From: Gammaproteobacteria bacterium
GTDB lineage: Bacteria > Pseudomonadota > Gammaproteobacteria > Steroidobacterales > Foliamicaceae
Direction of reading: 5' to 3'
Assembly (NCBI GenBank): GCA_009845905.1
Contig: VXYS01000003.1
Coordinates: 217,788-281,787, forward strand
Length of the DNA: 64,000 bases
A program made the translations under genes and the position numbers. Numbering within the stretch: the stretch's first letter is position 1; every line of letters starts with the position of its first letter. Shown piece by piece: positions 1 to 8,792 of the stretch. The notes beneath the pieces are model-generated. The model did not search any database. It saw only the letters and a list, made by a program, of their open reading frames with translations, and was not told the origin of the DNA.

Positions 1-849
1 TCGATGGGTTCCTCCGGCGGCTCGCAGGGTTCCATGGGTGGTTCGATGGGTTCTTCAGGGGGTTCTATGGGCTCCTCCAGAGGCTCCATGGGCGGTTCGA
101 TGGGCTCCATGGGCGGCTCCATGGGAACACCGGGCGGTTCTCGTGGTTCGATGGGATCGCAAGGCGGCGCACAGGGTTCGATGGGTTCCGTGGGTGGCGC
201 CAGCGGTTCGGCTGGCGGAACCTCAGGCCGGCCGGGTGGTTCCGGAGGTCAACAGGCCGGTTCCACGGGAGTCGGCGGTGGTTTCGGAGGCGGGCAGGGC
301 AGCGAGCCCGGCGGCAGAGGTGGTGCGGGCGGCACACAGGGCACGGGCGACCTTGAGGGCGTCCTGCGTGAATCCATGGAGGGCTACGACCGCGAAATTG
401 CCCGTGAGCGCGGCGCCATGGCGTCGGCCGGACAGGGTTCCGCCGCCGGTTCCGGAGGGGCGGGCGGAATGATCGGCGAGCCCGGCGGCTCCGGCGGTGC
501 AATGGTGACCATTCCCAACGCGACCGGCGGGGGGCTTGGCGGTGACGGCCAGGGGCCGGGCGGCCAACCGGCCGGCGGCAGCTCAGGCGACAGCAGCGCC
601 GGAAGCAGTGCCGGAAACGGCGGCGGCTCGGGTGGAGGCTCAGGCGAAGGCGGGCCGCTTGAAGACGGGGCGCCGGGCGAGCAACCGGACACGAAGATTG
701 AAATTCCGGAAGACATTGCGGAGGCTACCGGCAATGAAGACCAGGTGGCGCGGCAGATTCGCGAAGCGGCGGAGCAGGAAGAAGACCCCCGCATACGCGA
801 GGCATTGTGGGACGAATATCGCAGGCACATGGGGCTGAAAACAAGATGA
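1..849 (+). CDS. Gly/Ser/Met-repeat protein with conserved helical tail (5' partial)
   Basis: The reading frame is open to the window edge, so the true start may lie upstream. The first 80 or so codons are an in-frame tandem repeat giving GSMG/GSSGG units. A Gly/Ser-rich linker follows, then a short charged helix (LRESMEGYDREIARERG) near residue 120-140. The last 50 or so residues form an acidic helical tail (QVARQIREAAEQEEDP ... LWDEYRRHMG), the only part that looks like a folded domain. The gene overlaps the next lipoprotein gene by ATGA, so the two are probably translationally coupled. No signal peptide is visible because the N-terminus is missing. Function unknown; the low-complexity part could be a flexible surface or periplasmic spacer. 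Confidence 0.7.
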   Translation, partial: SMGSSGGSQGSMGGSMGSSGGSMGSSRGSMGGSMGSMGGSMGTPGGSRGSMGSQGGAQGSMGSVGGASGSAGGTSGRPGGSGGQQAGSTGVGGGFGGGQGSEPGGRGGAGGTQGTGDLEGVLRESMEGYDREIARERGAMASAGQGSAAGSGGAGGMIGEPGGSGGAMVTIPNATGGGLGGDGQGPGGQPAGGSSGDSSAGSSAGNGGGSGGGSGEGGPLEDGAPGEQPDTKIEIPEDIAEATGNEDQVARQIREAAEQEEDPRIREALWDEYRRHMGLKTR

Positions 850-2075
850 ACCGGTTGATCAAGACTTTCGGCCTGGCTGCCTGCGTCATTGTGCTGGGCG
901 CCTGCACGTCCGCGCGCGAGGTCCAGTACACACAGGTGGGGCTGCAGCGGGCGGAAGCCGAAATAGCACCGGAATCCCTGCTGAACGTCGGCATCCTGGT
1001 TTTTGATCCGGGGCTGCCCGAAGGCGCGAGCGACCAGGAACTCAACGACCGGTTCATCTTTCCGGAGATTCGCCGCGCCGAGGCGCGTTACATGCCCTAC
1101 CACCTCAAGAACACGCTTGAGACCACCGGCTATTGGGGGGCCGTAAGCGTGCTGCCCGAATACAGCCCGGTGGCGGATGTCGTGATTTCGGGCAGGATCG
1201 ATCAATCGGACGGTTACAGCGCGCAACTTCGTGTCGGCGCCTGGGACTCTGCCGGCCGCCAGTGGTTCGAAAAGAACTATGAGATGCTGGTTGCTGAGCA
1301 GGCATACATTCGCAACACCGGTCCCGGCCAGGACCCTTACCAGAATCTCTATAACCAGATCGCCAATGACCTGCTGCAGGCGCGCGCGCAGTTGAGCTCC
1401 GGCGAACTGCAGCGCGTGCGCGAGATCAGCGACCTGCGCTACGGACAGAGCCTGGTTCCGCAGGCTTTCAGCGGTTACCTGGAAGAGACCGGCAAGGGGC
1501 AGTACGAGGTCAGGCGCCTGCCGGCCGCGGACGAGCCCATGGTCAGCCGCATGCGCGAGGTGCGCGAGCGGGAGTACGCGCTGATCGACGCCGTCAACGA
1601 GCATTACGCCAACCTCTATTACGGTCTGGACCGGCCCTACACGGACTGGCGGCGGATGGCCCGTGAAGGCCGCCTGAGTTACGAAGAGATGCGCAGGTCG
1701 GCGAACACGCGCATGCTGCTCGGTGTTCTCGGGATCCTCGGCGCGGTTGCGTACGAAGCCAGCGGCGGCGATAACATGGGCGTTACCGGCACGATGATCC
1801 AGGGCGGCTTCATGGGAATACAGGGAAGCCTGAGCCGGCGCGAGGAGGCCAGGATGCACGCGGAGGCGTTGCGCGAGGTGGGCGAGTCCTTCGATGCCGA
1901 AGCCGAGCCCATGGTGGTGGAACTCGAAGGCCAGACGCGCCGCCTGACCGGCTCCGCCGAGGAGAGGTTTCGTGAATGGCGCCGCCTGTTGCGGGAAATC
2001 TACGCCCGTGAGACCGGCGACCTTGCAACACCGGGTGTGCAGGAGCCTGAGGTCACGTCCCAGCCGCGCTCCTGA
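846..2075 (+). CDS. predicted lipoprotein of the kinase/vWA cluster
   Basis: A 409-residue protein. The chosen ATG at 846 overlaps the upstream stop and gives a good lipoprotein signal: two basic residues, a hydrophobic stretch and lipobox LGAC with Cys20. An in-frame start at 807 would add 13 residues before the signal and is disfavoured. The mature part is mixed alpha/beta (residues about 20-270), followed by a Gly/Ala-rich hydrophobic segment around residues 287-320 that resembles a glycine zipper and could insert in a membrane, then a charged helical C-terminus. I do not recognise the family. It lies 20 bases before a Ser/Thr kinase gene in the same direction, so it is probably an outer-membrane-anchored part of the same system. 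Confidence 0.8.
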   Translation: MNRLIKTFGLAACVIVLGACTSAREVQYTQVGLQRAEAEIAPESLLNVGILVFDPGLPEGASDQELNDRFIFPEIRRAEARYMPYHLKNTLETTGYWGAVSVLPEYSPVADVVISGRIDQSDGYSAQLRVGAWDSAGRQWFEKNYEMLVAEQAYIRNTGPGQDPYQNLYNQIANDLLQARAQLSSGELQRVREISDLRYGQSLVPQAFSGYLEETGKGQYEVRRLPAADEPMVSRMREVREREYALIDAVNEHYANLYYGLDRPYTDWRRMAREGRLSYEEMRRSANTRMLLGVLGILGAVAYEASGGDNMGVTGTMIQGGFMGIQGSLSRREEARMHAEALREVGESFDAEAEPMVVELEGQTRRLTGSAEERFREWRRLLREIYARETGDLATPGVQEPEVTSQPRS

Positions 2076-2095
2076 ACCGGACTCGAGAACGCCCC

Positions 2096-4435
2096 GTGTC
2101 CGGCGACTCGATGACCCAAAGAAGACAAGGCGAGATGCTGGCAGCGCGGTTCCGCCTGCTGCGCCCCCTGGGTTCCGGCGGACTGGGTGAGGTCTGGCTT
2201 GCGGAAGATGCGCGGGAGGGCCGTGAACGGGCCCTGAAGTTGCTGGCGGATGACCTTGCGCGGCATCCGGCCCATGTCGATCGCTTCCGGCGCGAATTTT
2301 CGGTCGCCCAGTCGCTGGTCCATCCGGCCATCGTGCGCCCGGAGGAGTTCGTTTCCGACGGCAACAGCCATTTTTTCACGATGCCCGTCCTGCCGGGCGG
2401 TCATGTCGGAGAACGGTCCGGCGAATCCTGGAGCGCCGTCGCAAGGCGCCTGCTGCCGGTATGCGACGCGCTGGCGTATGCGCACCGCAAGGGCGTGGTA
2501 CACGGCGATATCAAACCGCAGAACATCCTGCTGGACGAGTCGGGCGCGGCCTGCCTGACGGACTTCGGCGCCGCCGTGCTGCCGGATGCAGCCGAAGACG
2601 GACGGGTCCGGCGCCCGGGAGGCTCGCTGGCCTATATGAGTCCGCAACGGCTCGAGGGCCGCTCCGCCCGGACCAGCGATGACGTGTATGGGCTGGGCTG
2701 CGTCATCCATGAGTTGCTGTGCGGCTTTCCGCCGTTCTCGCCGGACATAAGCGAAGAAGCCATACGCGGCGGCAAACTGGCTGCCCCCGCTGCTCCCGAA
2801 GGGCGCCCGCAACTTCCCGATGAGCTGGCCGAACTGGTTACCGCGATGCTCGCGCGCGACGAGGACTCAAGGCCGGTAACCATCCAGGCCGTACGGGCCG
2901 CACTGGACGAAATTCTGGCGGAATCCGCCACCACCGAAACGCCGTCAGAGGCCGCCGCCATCGTCGCGAGGGCTCGCGCCGGCGCCCACACCGATGCCGC
3001 CGACGGGCCGCCGGCGCCGGCGCTGCAACGCAGCTCCGGAGTGCCCATATGGGTGGCTTACGCGTTGGGAGGTGTCCTGCTGGCGGGGGCAGCGGTCCTG
3101 TTCTTCGTGTTGCCGAGGTTCGCCGAGGAACGCGCAAGCCGGCGCCCACCGCCGGAGCGCATTATTCAGGAGACCGAGGCGCCCCGCCAGGACATGCAGC
3201 TGTTGAGAATCCAGCGCGAAGCGGCCGACGCCGCCATGGGCGACATGTTGCAGGACCGGAACTATCTCGCGACACTGCAGCCTTCCCTGTGGTCGGGCGG
3301 CGCCTGGGAACAGGCCATTGCCGAGGAAGAGAAAGGGGACGGCTTCTATCGCCGACGCGAGTATCCGGACGCGCAGGGCGCATACGGTACAGCGGGTGCG
3401 ATGCTGAGCGAGCTGCGCGAACAGGCGCCGGATATTGGCCGCGCGGCCCTGGAAGAAGCGCTGCAGGCTATCGAATCAGGCGATCAGGCCACCGCCCTGG
3501 CGGAACTCGAAAAGGCCGGAATTCTTCTCGGGGCAACCGATCCGGAAGTGCAGTCCGCATCCCGGCGGGCGGCCCGGGTGCCGGAAACCATGCAGGCCGT
3601 GGCCGAAGCGCGGGCCAGCGGGCGTGAAGGCAGCCTGGAGGAGCAGCGGACCGCCTGGCAGGCGGTGCTCGGGATCGACCCCGAGCGGCAGTCGGCCCGC
3701 AGGGAGCTGTCGGCGGTGAACGCGCGGATCAATCAGCAACTGTTCAACTCGCGAATGTCGCGCGGCCATGCGGCGCTGGGAGAGGGCGATGTCGAAGCGG
3801 CCCGGACCGCGTTCGAGGCCGCCGCGAAACAGCGCCCGAACGACCCGGGGCCGGTCGAAGCCCTTGCCGCGCTGGAGCTTGAGGAACGCGGTCAGCGGCT
3901 GGCTCAACTCCAGGCGGCCGCAATGGCGGGCAGATTCGCGGAAGACTGGCCCAGGGCGGCTGAAAATTACCGCGGCATGCTCGAGATCGACTCGAATATC
4001 GTCGCAGCGCAGCGCGGACTGGCCGAGGCCGAGAGGCGCGCGCGCCTGGACGAGGCACTGGAAAACACCATCGCCAATGCCCGGTTGCTGAACCGGGACG
4101 ACTCCTGGCAACGCGGCAAGCGCCTGCTGGACGAAGCCGCGGCGATTCCCGCTCCCGGCTCGCGCCTTGACGGGCAGCTCAACCGCCTGGAGCAGGCCTT
4201 GGCCGTGGCGGCCACCCCGGCGCCGGTGTGGCTGCGTTCGGACGGCCTTACCGAGGTGACCATTTTTCACGTCGGCCGCCTGGGAAGTTTCGACAGCCGC
4301 ATGCTTGAACTTCGCCCCGGTGCATACACCGCTGTCGGAACCCGTGACGGCTTTCGTGACGTGCGCCGCGAGTTCATCGTGGCGCCGGAAGGACTGCCGG
4401 AACCGCTGGTTCTGATCTGCACGGATCCCATCTGA
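2096..4435 (+). CDS. transmembrane Ser/Thr protein kinase with TPR-like extracytoplasmic region
   Basis: A 779-residue Hanks-type kinase. The Gly-rich loop GSGGLGEV (residues 26-33), Lys48 in ALKLL, the catalytic loop HGDIKPQN (Asp138) and DFG (Asp156-Gly158) are all present, so the kinase should be active. The catalytic loop has HGD rather than HRD. A single membrane helix is at about residues 316-339. The outer part (about 340-740) is helical with TPR-like repeats and large numbers of Ala, Glu and Arg; the last 60 residues look like a beta domain similar to PEGA. The start taken is GTG 2096; ATG 2111 is an alternative. It probably phosphorylates partners read by the FHA domains encoded nearby (inference). 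Confidence 0.9.
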   Translation: MSGDSMTQRRQGEMLAARFRLLRPLGSGGLGEVWLAEDAREGRERALKLLADDLARHPAHVDRFRREFSVAQSLVHPAIVRPEEFVSDGNSHFFTMPVLPGGHVGERSGESWSAVARRLLPVCDALAYAHRKGVVHGDIKPQNILLDESGAACLTDFGAAVLPDAAEDGRVRRPGGSLAYMSPQRLEGRSARTSDDVYGLGCVIHELLCGFPPFSPDISEEAIRGGKLAAPAAPEGRPQLPDELAELVTAMLARDEDSRPVTIQAVRAALDEILAESATTETPSEAAAIVARARAGAHTDAADGPPAPALQRSSGVPIWVAYALGGVLLAGAAVLFFVLPRFAEERASRRPPPERIIQETEAPRQDMQLLRIQREAADAAMGDMLQDRNYLATLQPSLWSGGAWEQAIAEEEKGDGFYRRREYPDAQGAYGTAGAMLSELREQAPDIGRAALEEALQAIESGDQATALAELEKAGILLGATDPEVQSASRRAARVPETMQAVAEARASGREGSLEEQRTAWQAVLGIDPERQSARRELSAVNARINQQLFNSRMSRGHAALGEGDVEAARTAFEAAAKQRPNDPGPVEALAALELEERGQRLAQLQAAAMAGRFAEDWPRAAENYRGMLEIDSNIVAAQRGLAEAERRARLDEALENTIANARLLNRDDSWQRGKRLLDEAAAIPAPGSRLDGQLNRLEQALAVAATPAPVWLRSDGLTEVTIFHVGRLGSFDSRMLELRPGAYTAVGTRDGFRDVRREFIVAPEGLPEPLVLICTDPI

Positions 4436-4452
4436 CGCCGGGGGCGTGAAAC

Positions 4453-6873
4453 ATGGGGCGTGACGTGATTCTCGTGCTGCCCGAAGGGGAGCGCAGACTG
4501 GCTCTGGAGGAGCTGCCTGTTCTGCTGGGCAGCGGCGAGGGCGCGCACATCCGCCTCCCCGGCCCGGTCGGCGCGCCTCCGGCGGCCAGCATCAATCTCC
4601 TCGACGACCGTGCCCTGGTGCAGTGCTATCCGGGCATTTCCGGCCTTCTGCTGAACGGCGGGCCGATCAGCGGCGCGCAGTGGCTGGAGGAAGGCGACCG
4701 TCTCGCCATTGCCGGAGTCGAGGTAAGGCTGGATTCGGTTTCTCCGGAAACAATGCGCCTGAACGTCAGCTATCTGGCAAGGGCCTGGGACACCAGGCCG
4801 CCCGAATTGGTGGGCGAAGACGACGCCCCGGCGGCAATAGCGGCTCGCAGGCCCGCCGGGGAATCGCGTTCCGCGCCTGCGCACAAGGGCCGCCTGTGGC
4901 TGCGCCTGGCGGCAGGCGTGCTTCTGGCGCTCCTGGGCGGCAGCGCCGTGTTCGTGTTCACCGCCGAAGGCGTGCTGATCGAAGTCGAGCCCGCCGACGT
5001 CGCCGTTGAGGTTGAGGCGCTGCTTCCCGCTCCGCACGTGGGATCCCGCTATCTTCTCTGGCAAGGCAGGTACCGGGTCCGGGCGGAACGGGAACGATAT
5101 TTCCCGCTGAACGAAGAGATCGAGGTGCGGGGCGAGGGCGGTCAGGAATTTCGCTTCGCGATGCGGCTGTTGCCCGGACGGGTGGTCGTGAATACCGTCG
5201 CCGGCGCGGAGATCCGCATCGAGGGAATGGACGGGGTGTTTTCGCCCGGCGAGGAAATTTCTCTGGATTCGGGCACCTACGCCCTCACCGTAAGCGCGCC
5301 CCGCTACAAGGACCTGGAGGTTCCGTTGGCCGTGGCGGGCGGCGGCGGCCTGGAGCCGTTTACGGCCGAACTGGAGCCGGATTGGGCGGAGATCACGGCG
5401 AACAGCGATCCGCCCGGGGCCGAGTTGCGTTCGGAAGGGCAGGCCCTGGGGACAACCCCGGCAACGGTGGAATTGCTGTCGGGCGAGCGCGTGCTGTCGT
5501 TCTCCCGTCCGGGATTCGCCACGCATCGCGAAAGGCTGACCGTGGTTGCGGGCTCGCCGCAGGCCCTGCCGACCATCCGCCTGCAGCCTGCCGCCGGCGT
5601 CCTTCGGGTGCTGACCGACCCGCCCGGCGCGAGCATTACCGTGGATGGGGATTTTCGCGGAGGATCGCCCGCAACCGTGGAGGTGAGCCCGGACCGGGCG
5701 CATCGGGTAGTGGTGTCGCGGGCGGGCTACGAGTCGCAGGAACGCACGGTAACGCTGGGGCGGGGCGCGGAGCGGGCCCTGAACATTCGCCTCGAGCCGC
5801 GACTGGGAACGGTCCGCGTACTGAGCCGCCCGGCCGGTGCGCAGGTGAGCGTCAACGGGCGGCCCGCGGGCCGGACCCCGCTGGACCTGCAGTTGCCTTC
5901 CACCGAACAGCAACTCGAATTCAGCCTTGAAGGCTACGTGGCGCAGGCGCGCGAGGTGGTGCCGCAGCCCGCCTATCCCCAGGAGGTGGAAGTCGAACTC
6001 CTGACGCCCCGGCAGCAGATGCTGGCCGCTCAGCCTACGGAAATCGAAACCTCGCAGGGCGCGACGATGGTCATGCTGTTCCCGGGCGAGTTCGAGATGG
6101 GGTCGCAGCGCGGGTCGCAGGGGTGGCGCAACAACGAAGTGCGCCGCAGGGTGAGACTCACGAAACGCTACTACCTTGGTGTGAAGGAAGTCACCAACCG
6201 GGAATTTCGCGCCTTCATTCCCAACCACACCTCCGGCGCGGAGCGCTTCCGGTCGCTGGCGGCCGACAGCAGCCCCGCGGTGAACGTCGACTGGCAGGCC
6301 GCCGCGGCCTTCTGCAACTGGCTGAGTTCGCAGGAAAACCTGCCGCTTCAGTATCAGAGCCGCTCCGGCCGGCTGATTCCGGTGGCCGATCCGGGGAGCG
6401 GCTACCGCCTGCCGACCGAGGCGGAGTGGGTCTGGGCGGCCCGCTATCGCGGCGGCGCGGGAAATTCGCGTTATCCCTGGGGCGAGCGTATGCCCCCCCC
6501 GGTGCGCTCGGGTAACTACGCCGACCAGTCGGCGAGCGGCCTCATACCCATCGTGCTGAACGCCTACAACGACAATTTCCCCTTTACGGCCCCGGTCGGT
6601 ACGTTTCCAGCCAACCCGCTGGGCTTCTACGATCTCGGCGGCAATGCGGCCGAGTGGACGGCCGACTACTACGGCGCGGATACGCTATATCCCGACTTCG
6701 AGGTGGACCCGCGCGGTCCGCAGGAAGGGCGTTTTTACGTGATCCGCGGTTCGAGTTGGCAGCATGGCACGCTCCGCGAACTTCGCTGGGCATATCGCGA
6801 TCGTGGCGATGAAGCAAGGCTCGATGTAGGATTTCGACTGGCGCGCTACGCCGAATTGCAGGAACCGGAATGA
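4453..6873 (+). CDS. FHA-like/PEGA/formylglycine-generating-enzyme-like (SUMF1) membrane protein
   Basis: An 806-residue modular protein. Residues 1-100 look like a degenerate FHA fold (LLGSGEGAHIRLPG ... LLLNG) without the usual Arg/Ser/His phosphothreonine-binding set. One membrane helix lies at about 149-171. Residues 172-535 hold several PEGA-type beta repeats (PPGAELRSEGQALGTTPATV, PPGASITVDGDFRGGSPATV, PAGAQVSVNGRPAGRTPLDL). Residues 537-800 are an FGE-sulfatase/SUMF1 domain: FEMGS, RLPTEAEWVWAARY, NAAEWTADYY, RGSSW and a final GFR. Topology suggests that the PEGA and SUMF1 parts are periplasmic. No sulfatase is encoded nearby, so the SUMF1 domain may be a binding fold rather than a formylglycine-forming enzyme. 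It lies 17 bases after the kinase gene. Confidence 0.88.
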   Translation: MGRDVILVLPEGERRLALEELPVLLGSGEGAHIRLPGPVGAPPAASINLLDDRALVQCYPGISGLLLNGGPISGAQWLEEGDRLAIAGVEVRLDSVSPETMRLNVSYLARAWDTRPPELVGEDDAPAAIAARRPAGESRSAPAHKGRLWLRLAAGVLLALLGGSAVFVFTAEGVLIEVEPADVAVEVEALLPAPHVGSRYLLWQGRYRVRAERERYFPLNEEIEVRGEGGQEFRFAMRLLPGRVVVNTVAGAEIRIEGMDGVFSPGEEISLDSGTYALTVSAPRYKDLEVPLAVAGGGGLEPFTAELEPDWAEITANSDPPGAELRSEGQALGTTPATVELLSGERVLSFSRPGFATHRERLTVVAGSPQALPTIRLQPAAGVLRVLTDPPGASITVDGDFRGGSPATVEVSPDRAHRVVVSRAGYESQERTVTLGRGAERALNIRLEPRLGTVRVLSRPAGAQVSVNGRPAGRTPLDLQLPSTEQQLEFSLEGYVAQAREVVPQPAYPQEVEVELLTPRQQMLAAQPTEIETSQGATMVMLFPGEFEMGSQRGSQGWRNNEVRRRVRLTKRYYLGVKEVTNREFRAFIPNHTSGAERFRSLAADSSPAVNVDWQAAAAFCNWLSSQENLPLQYQSRSGRLIPVADPGSGYRLPTEAEWVWAARYRGGAGNSRYPWGERMPPPVRSGNYADQSASGLIPIVLNAYNDNFPFTAPVGTFPANPLGFYDLGGNAAEWTADYYGADTLYPDFEVDPRGPQEGRFYVIRGSSWQHGTLRELRWAYRDRGDEARLDVGFRLARYAELQEPE

Positions 6874-7259
6874 AGAAGGTCATCGCAGTCGCCGCCGTCA
6901 TCGGCCTGGCCGTGGGCCTGACCTGGGCCGCCGAGCAGGTGGGCGGCTGGCTGGGTTTCGCTCAGCAGGACAGGACCGTCGAGGACGCCGCTCCCGGCAG
7001 CGAGAGCGCCGCCGGGAGCGAGGCCGTCCCGCCTGGGAGGGAGGGCGTCTCGCCCTCTACTGAAACTTCCGCCGGTGCGCCGGCCCAGGGAGATGACGAC
7101 ACTGCCGCACAGACGGAATTGTCCACAGAGGTCACCTCGATCGAAGAGGACCTGGCCCGCATCGAGGAAGCGCTGGGCAGCGATGAGGTGCTTGAGGAGT
7201 TCACGCCGTCGGAGCCCCTTTCGGCGGACAACCCGGTAGTCTGGCCCACCGACATCTGA
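6870..7259 (+). CDS. small membrane-anchored protein of the kinase/vWA cluster
   Basis: A 129-residue protein that starts inside the upstream stop (ATGA). An N-terminal hydrophobic segment (residues 3-21) serves as a signal anchor or cleavable signal. The rest is acidic, disordered and rich in Ser, Glu, Pro and Ala, ending with an amphipathic stretch (EEDLARIEEALGSDEVLEEF). Residues around 58 are encoded by a short palindrome (7041-7057) that also occurs elsewhere in the window, giving EGVSPS. No known domain. Its place as last gene of the block suggests an accessory subunit. Confidence 0.65.
   Translation: MKKVIAVAAVIGLAVGLTWAAEQVGGWLGFAQQDRTVEDAAPGSESAAGSEAVPPGREGVSPSTETSAGAPAQGDDDTAAQTELSTEVTSIEEDLARIEEALGSDEVLEEFTPSEPLSADNPVVWPTDI
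7041..7057. repeat. short palindrome, copy 1 of a dispersed family
   Basis: Perfect 7-base arms (GAGGGCG/CGCCCTC) around TCT. The wider block 7032-7058 matches the reverse complement of 23335-23361 at 23 of 27 positions. It lies inside the coding region for the small membrane-anchored protein and is read in frame as EGVSPS. Confidence 0.6.
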
Positions 7260-7275
7260 GCGGGCGATTGCCCGG

Positions 7276-8769
7276 TCAGGCTCGCAGACGGATCCGGTAG
7301 TCCAGGTCCAGCTTTTCCGCCAGGACGCGCAGGCGCCGCTGGACGGTGTTCCCGACCAGGATATGTGCGCCTTCGGGCGCCGTCAGCACGAGTTCTTCCG
7401 GTTCCCGCTGCAGTCGGAATTGCTCGAGAACGCTGACGGCTCCGCCGGAAATCGTGTAGGCAAGCCGCATGGCCAGGCCGATGCAGACTGCCTGGCGTTT
7501 CTCCTTCTTGTCGACGAGTTCGCCGAGACCCAGGCGTTTCAAGGACGGGGTAATGGCGGCGTGACGCGAAGCGACGGCCAGGCCGAGCATGATCCGCTCG
7601 CGGTGATCGGCGCCGGTCAGCGGCATGCGCAGTATCCGCAGGAATACCTGCTCGGCCCGGTAGTCGGGATGTTCGGACCATCCGATGTCGGACAGGTGGC
7701 AGGCGGCCAGTCTGAGCTTGTCCGGCACGAGCCCTTCCAGCGCCGGCGCGATCCAGCCGGCCAGCAAGTCGCCGCCGGAACCCCCGCGGCCCATGCGCCG
7801 GGCGGCGCTTTCGCACAGCCACAGCAGGGGGTCTATCTGCTGCTCAAGCGGCGTAAGGGCTTCGTACAGACAGCCTTCCCGCAGGCCGTTGGCGGAAAAC
7901 ACGGCGTGCTCGGCCCCGCTTTGCCGCAACAGGCATTCCAGAGCGACCGCAGCAAAAGGCAGGGACTCCAGCCGGTCGGTCCGCAGTCCCTTGGCCGTTT
8001 CCAGGCGCGGGCGCGGCCAGCCGGCCAGCCTCGCACAGAATTCCGAAGTGTCGCCGGCCTCCAGCGCGTAGTGATGGATGACATGCAGGGGATAGCCGGA
8101 TTCGTCCATGTGGATACGAGCCAGTGCCCGCCAGGAGCCTCCTACCAGGTACAGGGACTGTCCGCGCGCCCGCGGCAGCCATTCCAGTCCGTCAAGCTGG
8201 GCCCGAATGGCCGCCCGGCTCTCCCCGATGGACTCCTCTCCGTTTCTGCGCACCGTGCCCAGCGGCAGCGAAACGCGCTCCACCACGCTCCCCTTGTCCA
8301 GAAGCGTCAGTTCCAGGCTGGCGCCGCCGAGATCGGCCGCGATGCCGCTCGCCCTCGGCATTGCGCTCAGGACTCCGCCGGCCGAGACTTCGGCTTCCCG
8401 GTCGCCGGTAAGCAAGCGGACATCGAGGCCGCACTCGCTGCGCACGGTCTCAAGGAACTCCTGACCGTTACTCGCCTCCCGGACCGCCGCGGTCGCCACC
8501 GCCTGCACTTCCAGAACGCCCATTTGCGGGCACAGGCGGGCGAATCGATGCAGGCTCTCCAGAGCCATGCGGACCCCGTCTTCGGGCATTTTTCCGGTCC
8601 GGTCCAGTCCGCGGCCCAGCCCGCAAAGGACCTTTTCGTTGAATATCGGCAAGGGCGCCCGTCCGCCGTTCTCATAGACGACCAGGCGCACGGAGTTCGA
8701 GCCTATGTCGATCACGGCTACCGGCGCCTCGCTTGGGGTCGCGGGGCTGGTTCGCAATACGCCCGGCAC
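7276..8769 (-). CDS. ppx: exopolyphosphatase/GppA-family phosphatase
   Basis: A 497-residue Ppx/GppA-family protein. It has the ASKHA phosphate-1 motif VIDIGSNSVRLVVY near residue 20 and the second nucleotide/phosphate motif IAADLGGASLEL around 144. The second half matches the helical HD-like C-terminal domain of long Ppx/GppA proteins. Known members hydrolyse terminal phosphate from polyphosphate or pppGpp; sequence alone does not separate these activities, but the adjacent ppk supports exopolyphosphatase. It converges with the preceding gene with 16 bases between, and lies 23 bases after ppk on the same strand, so ppk-ppx is probably one transcript. Confidence 0.88.
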   Translation of the reverse strand: MPGVLRTSPATPSEAPVAVIDIGSNSVRLVVYENGGRAPLPIFNEKVLCGLGRGLDRTGKMPEDGVRMALESLHRFARLCPQMGVLEVQAVATAAVREASNGQEFLETVRSECGLDVRLLTGDREAEVSAGGVLSAMPRASGIAADLGGASLELTLLDKGSVVERVSLPLGTVRRNGEESIGESRAAIRAQLDGLEWLPRARGQSLYLVGGSWRALARIHMDESGYPLHVIHHYALEAGDTSEFCARLAGWPRPRLETAKGLRTDRLESLPFAAVALECLLRQSGAEHAVFSANGLREGCLYEALTPLEQQIDPLLWLCESAARRMGRGGSGGDLLAGWIAPALEGLVPDKLRLAACHLSDIGWSEHPDYRAEQVFLRILRMPLTGADHRERIMLGLAVASRHAAITPSLKRLGLGELVDKKEKRQAVCIGLAMRLAYTISGGAVSVLEQFRLQREPEELVLTAPEGAHILVGNTVQRRLRVLAEKLDLDYRIRLRA

Positions 8770-8792
8770 TAGTGTGCTGTCCCGCGAATACG

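Noticed and set aside
1..300. Regular repeats resembling a CRISPR array
   Set aside because: Repeats are short, contiguous, without spacers, and are read in frame as GSMG/GSSGG codons.
384..1859. Long minus-strand frames opposite genes (also 18151-19623 and 24381-25844)
   Set aside because: They are composition shadows of GC-rich genes and show no protein-family motifs.
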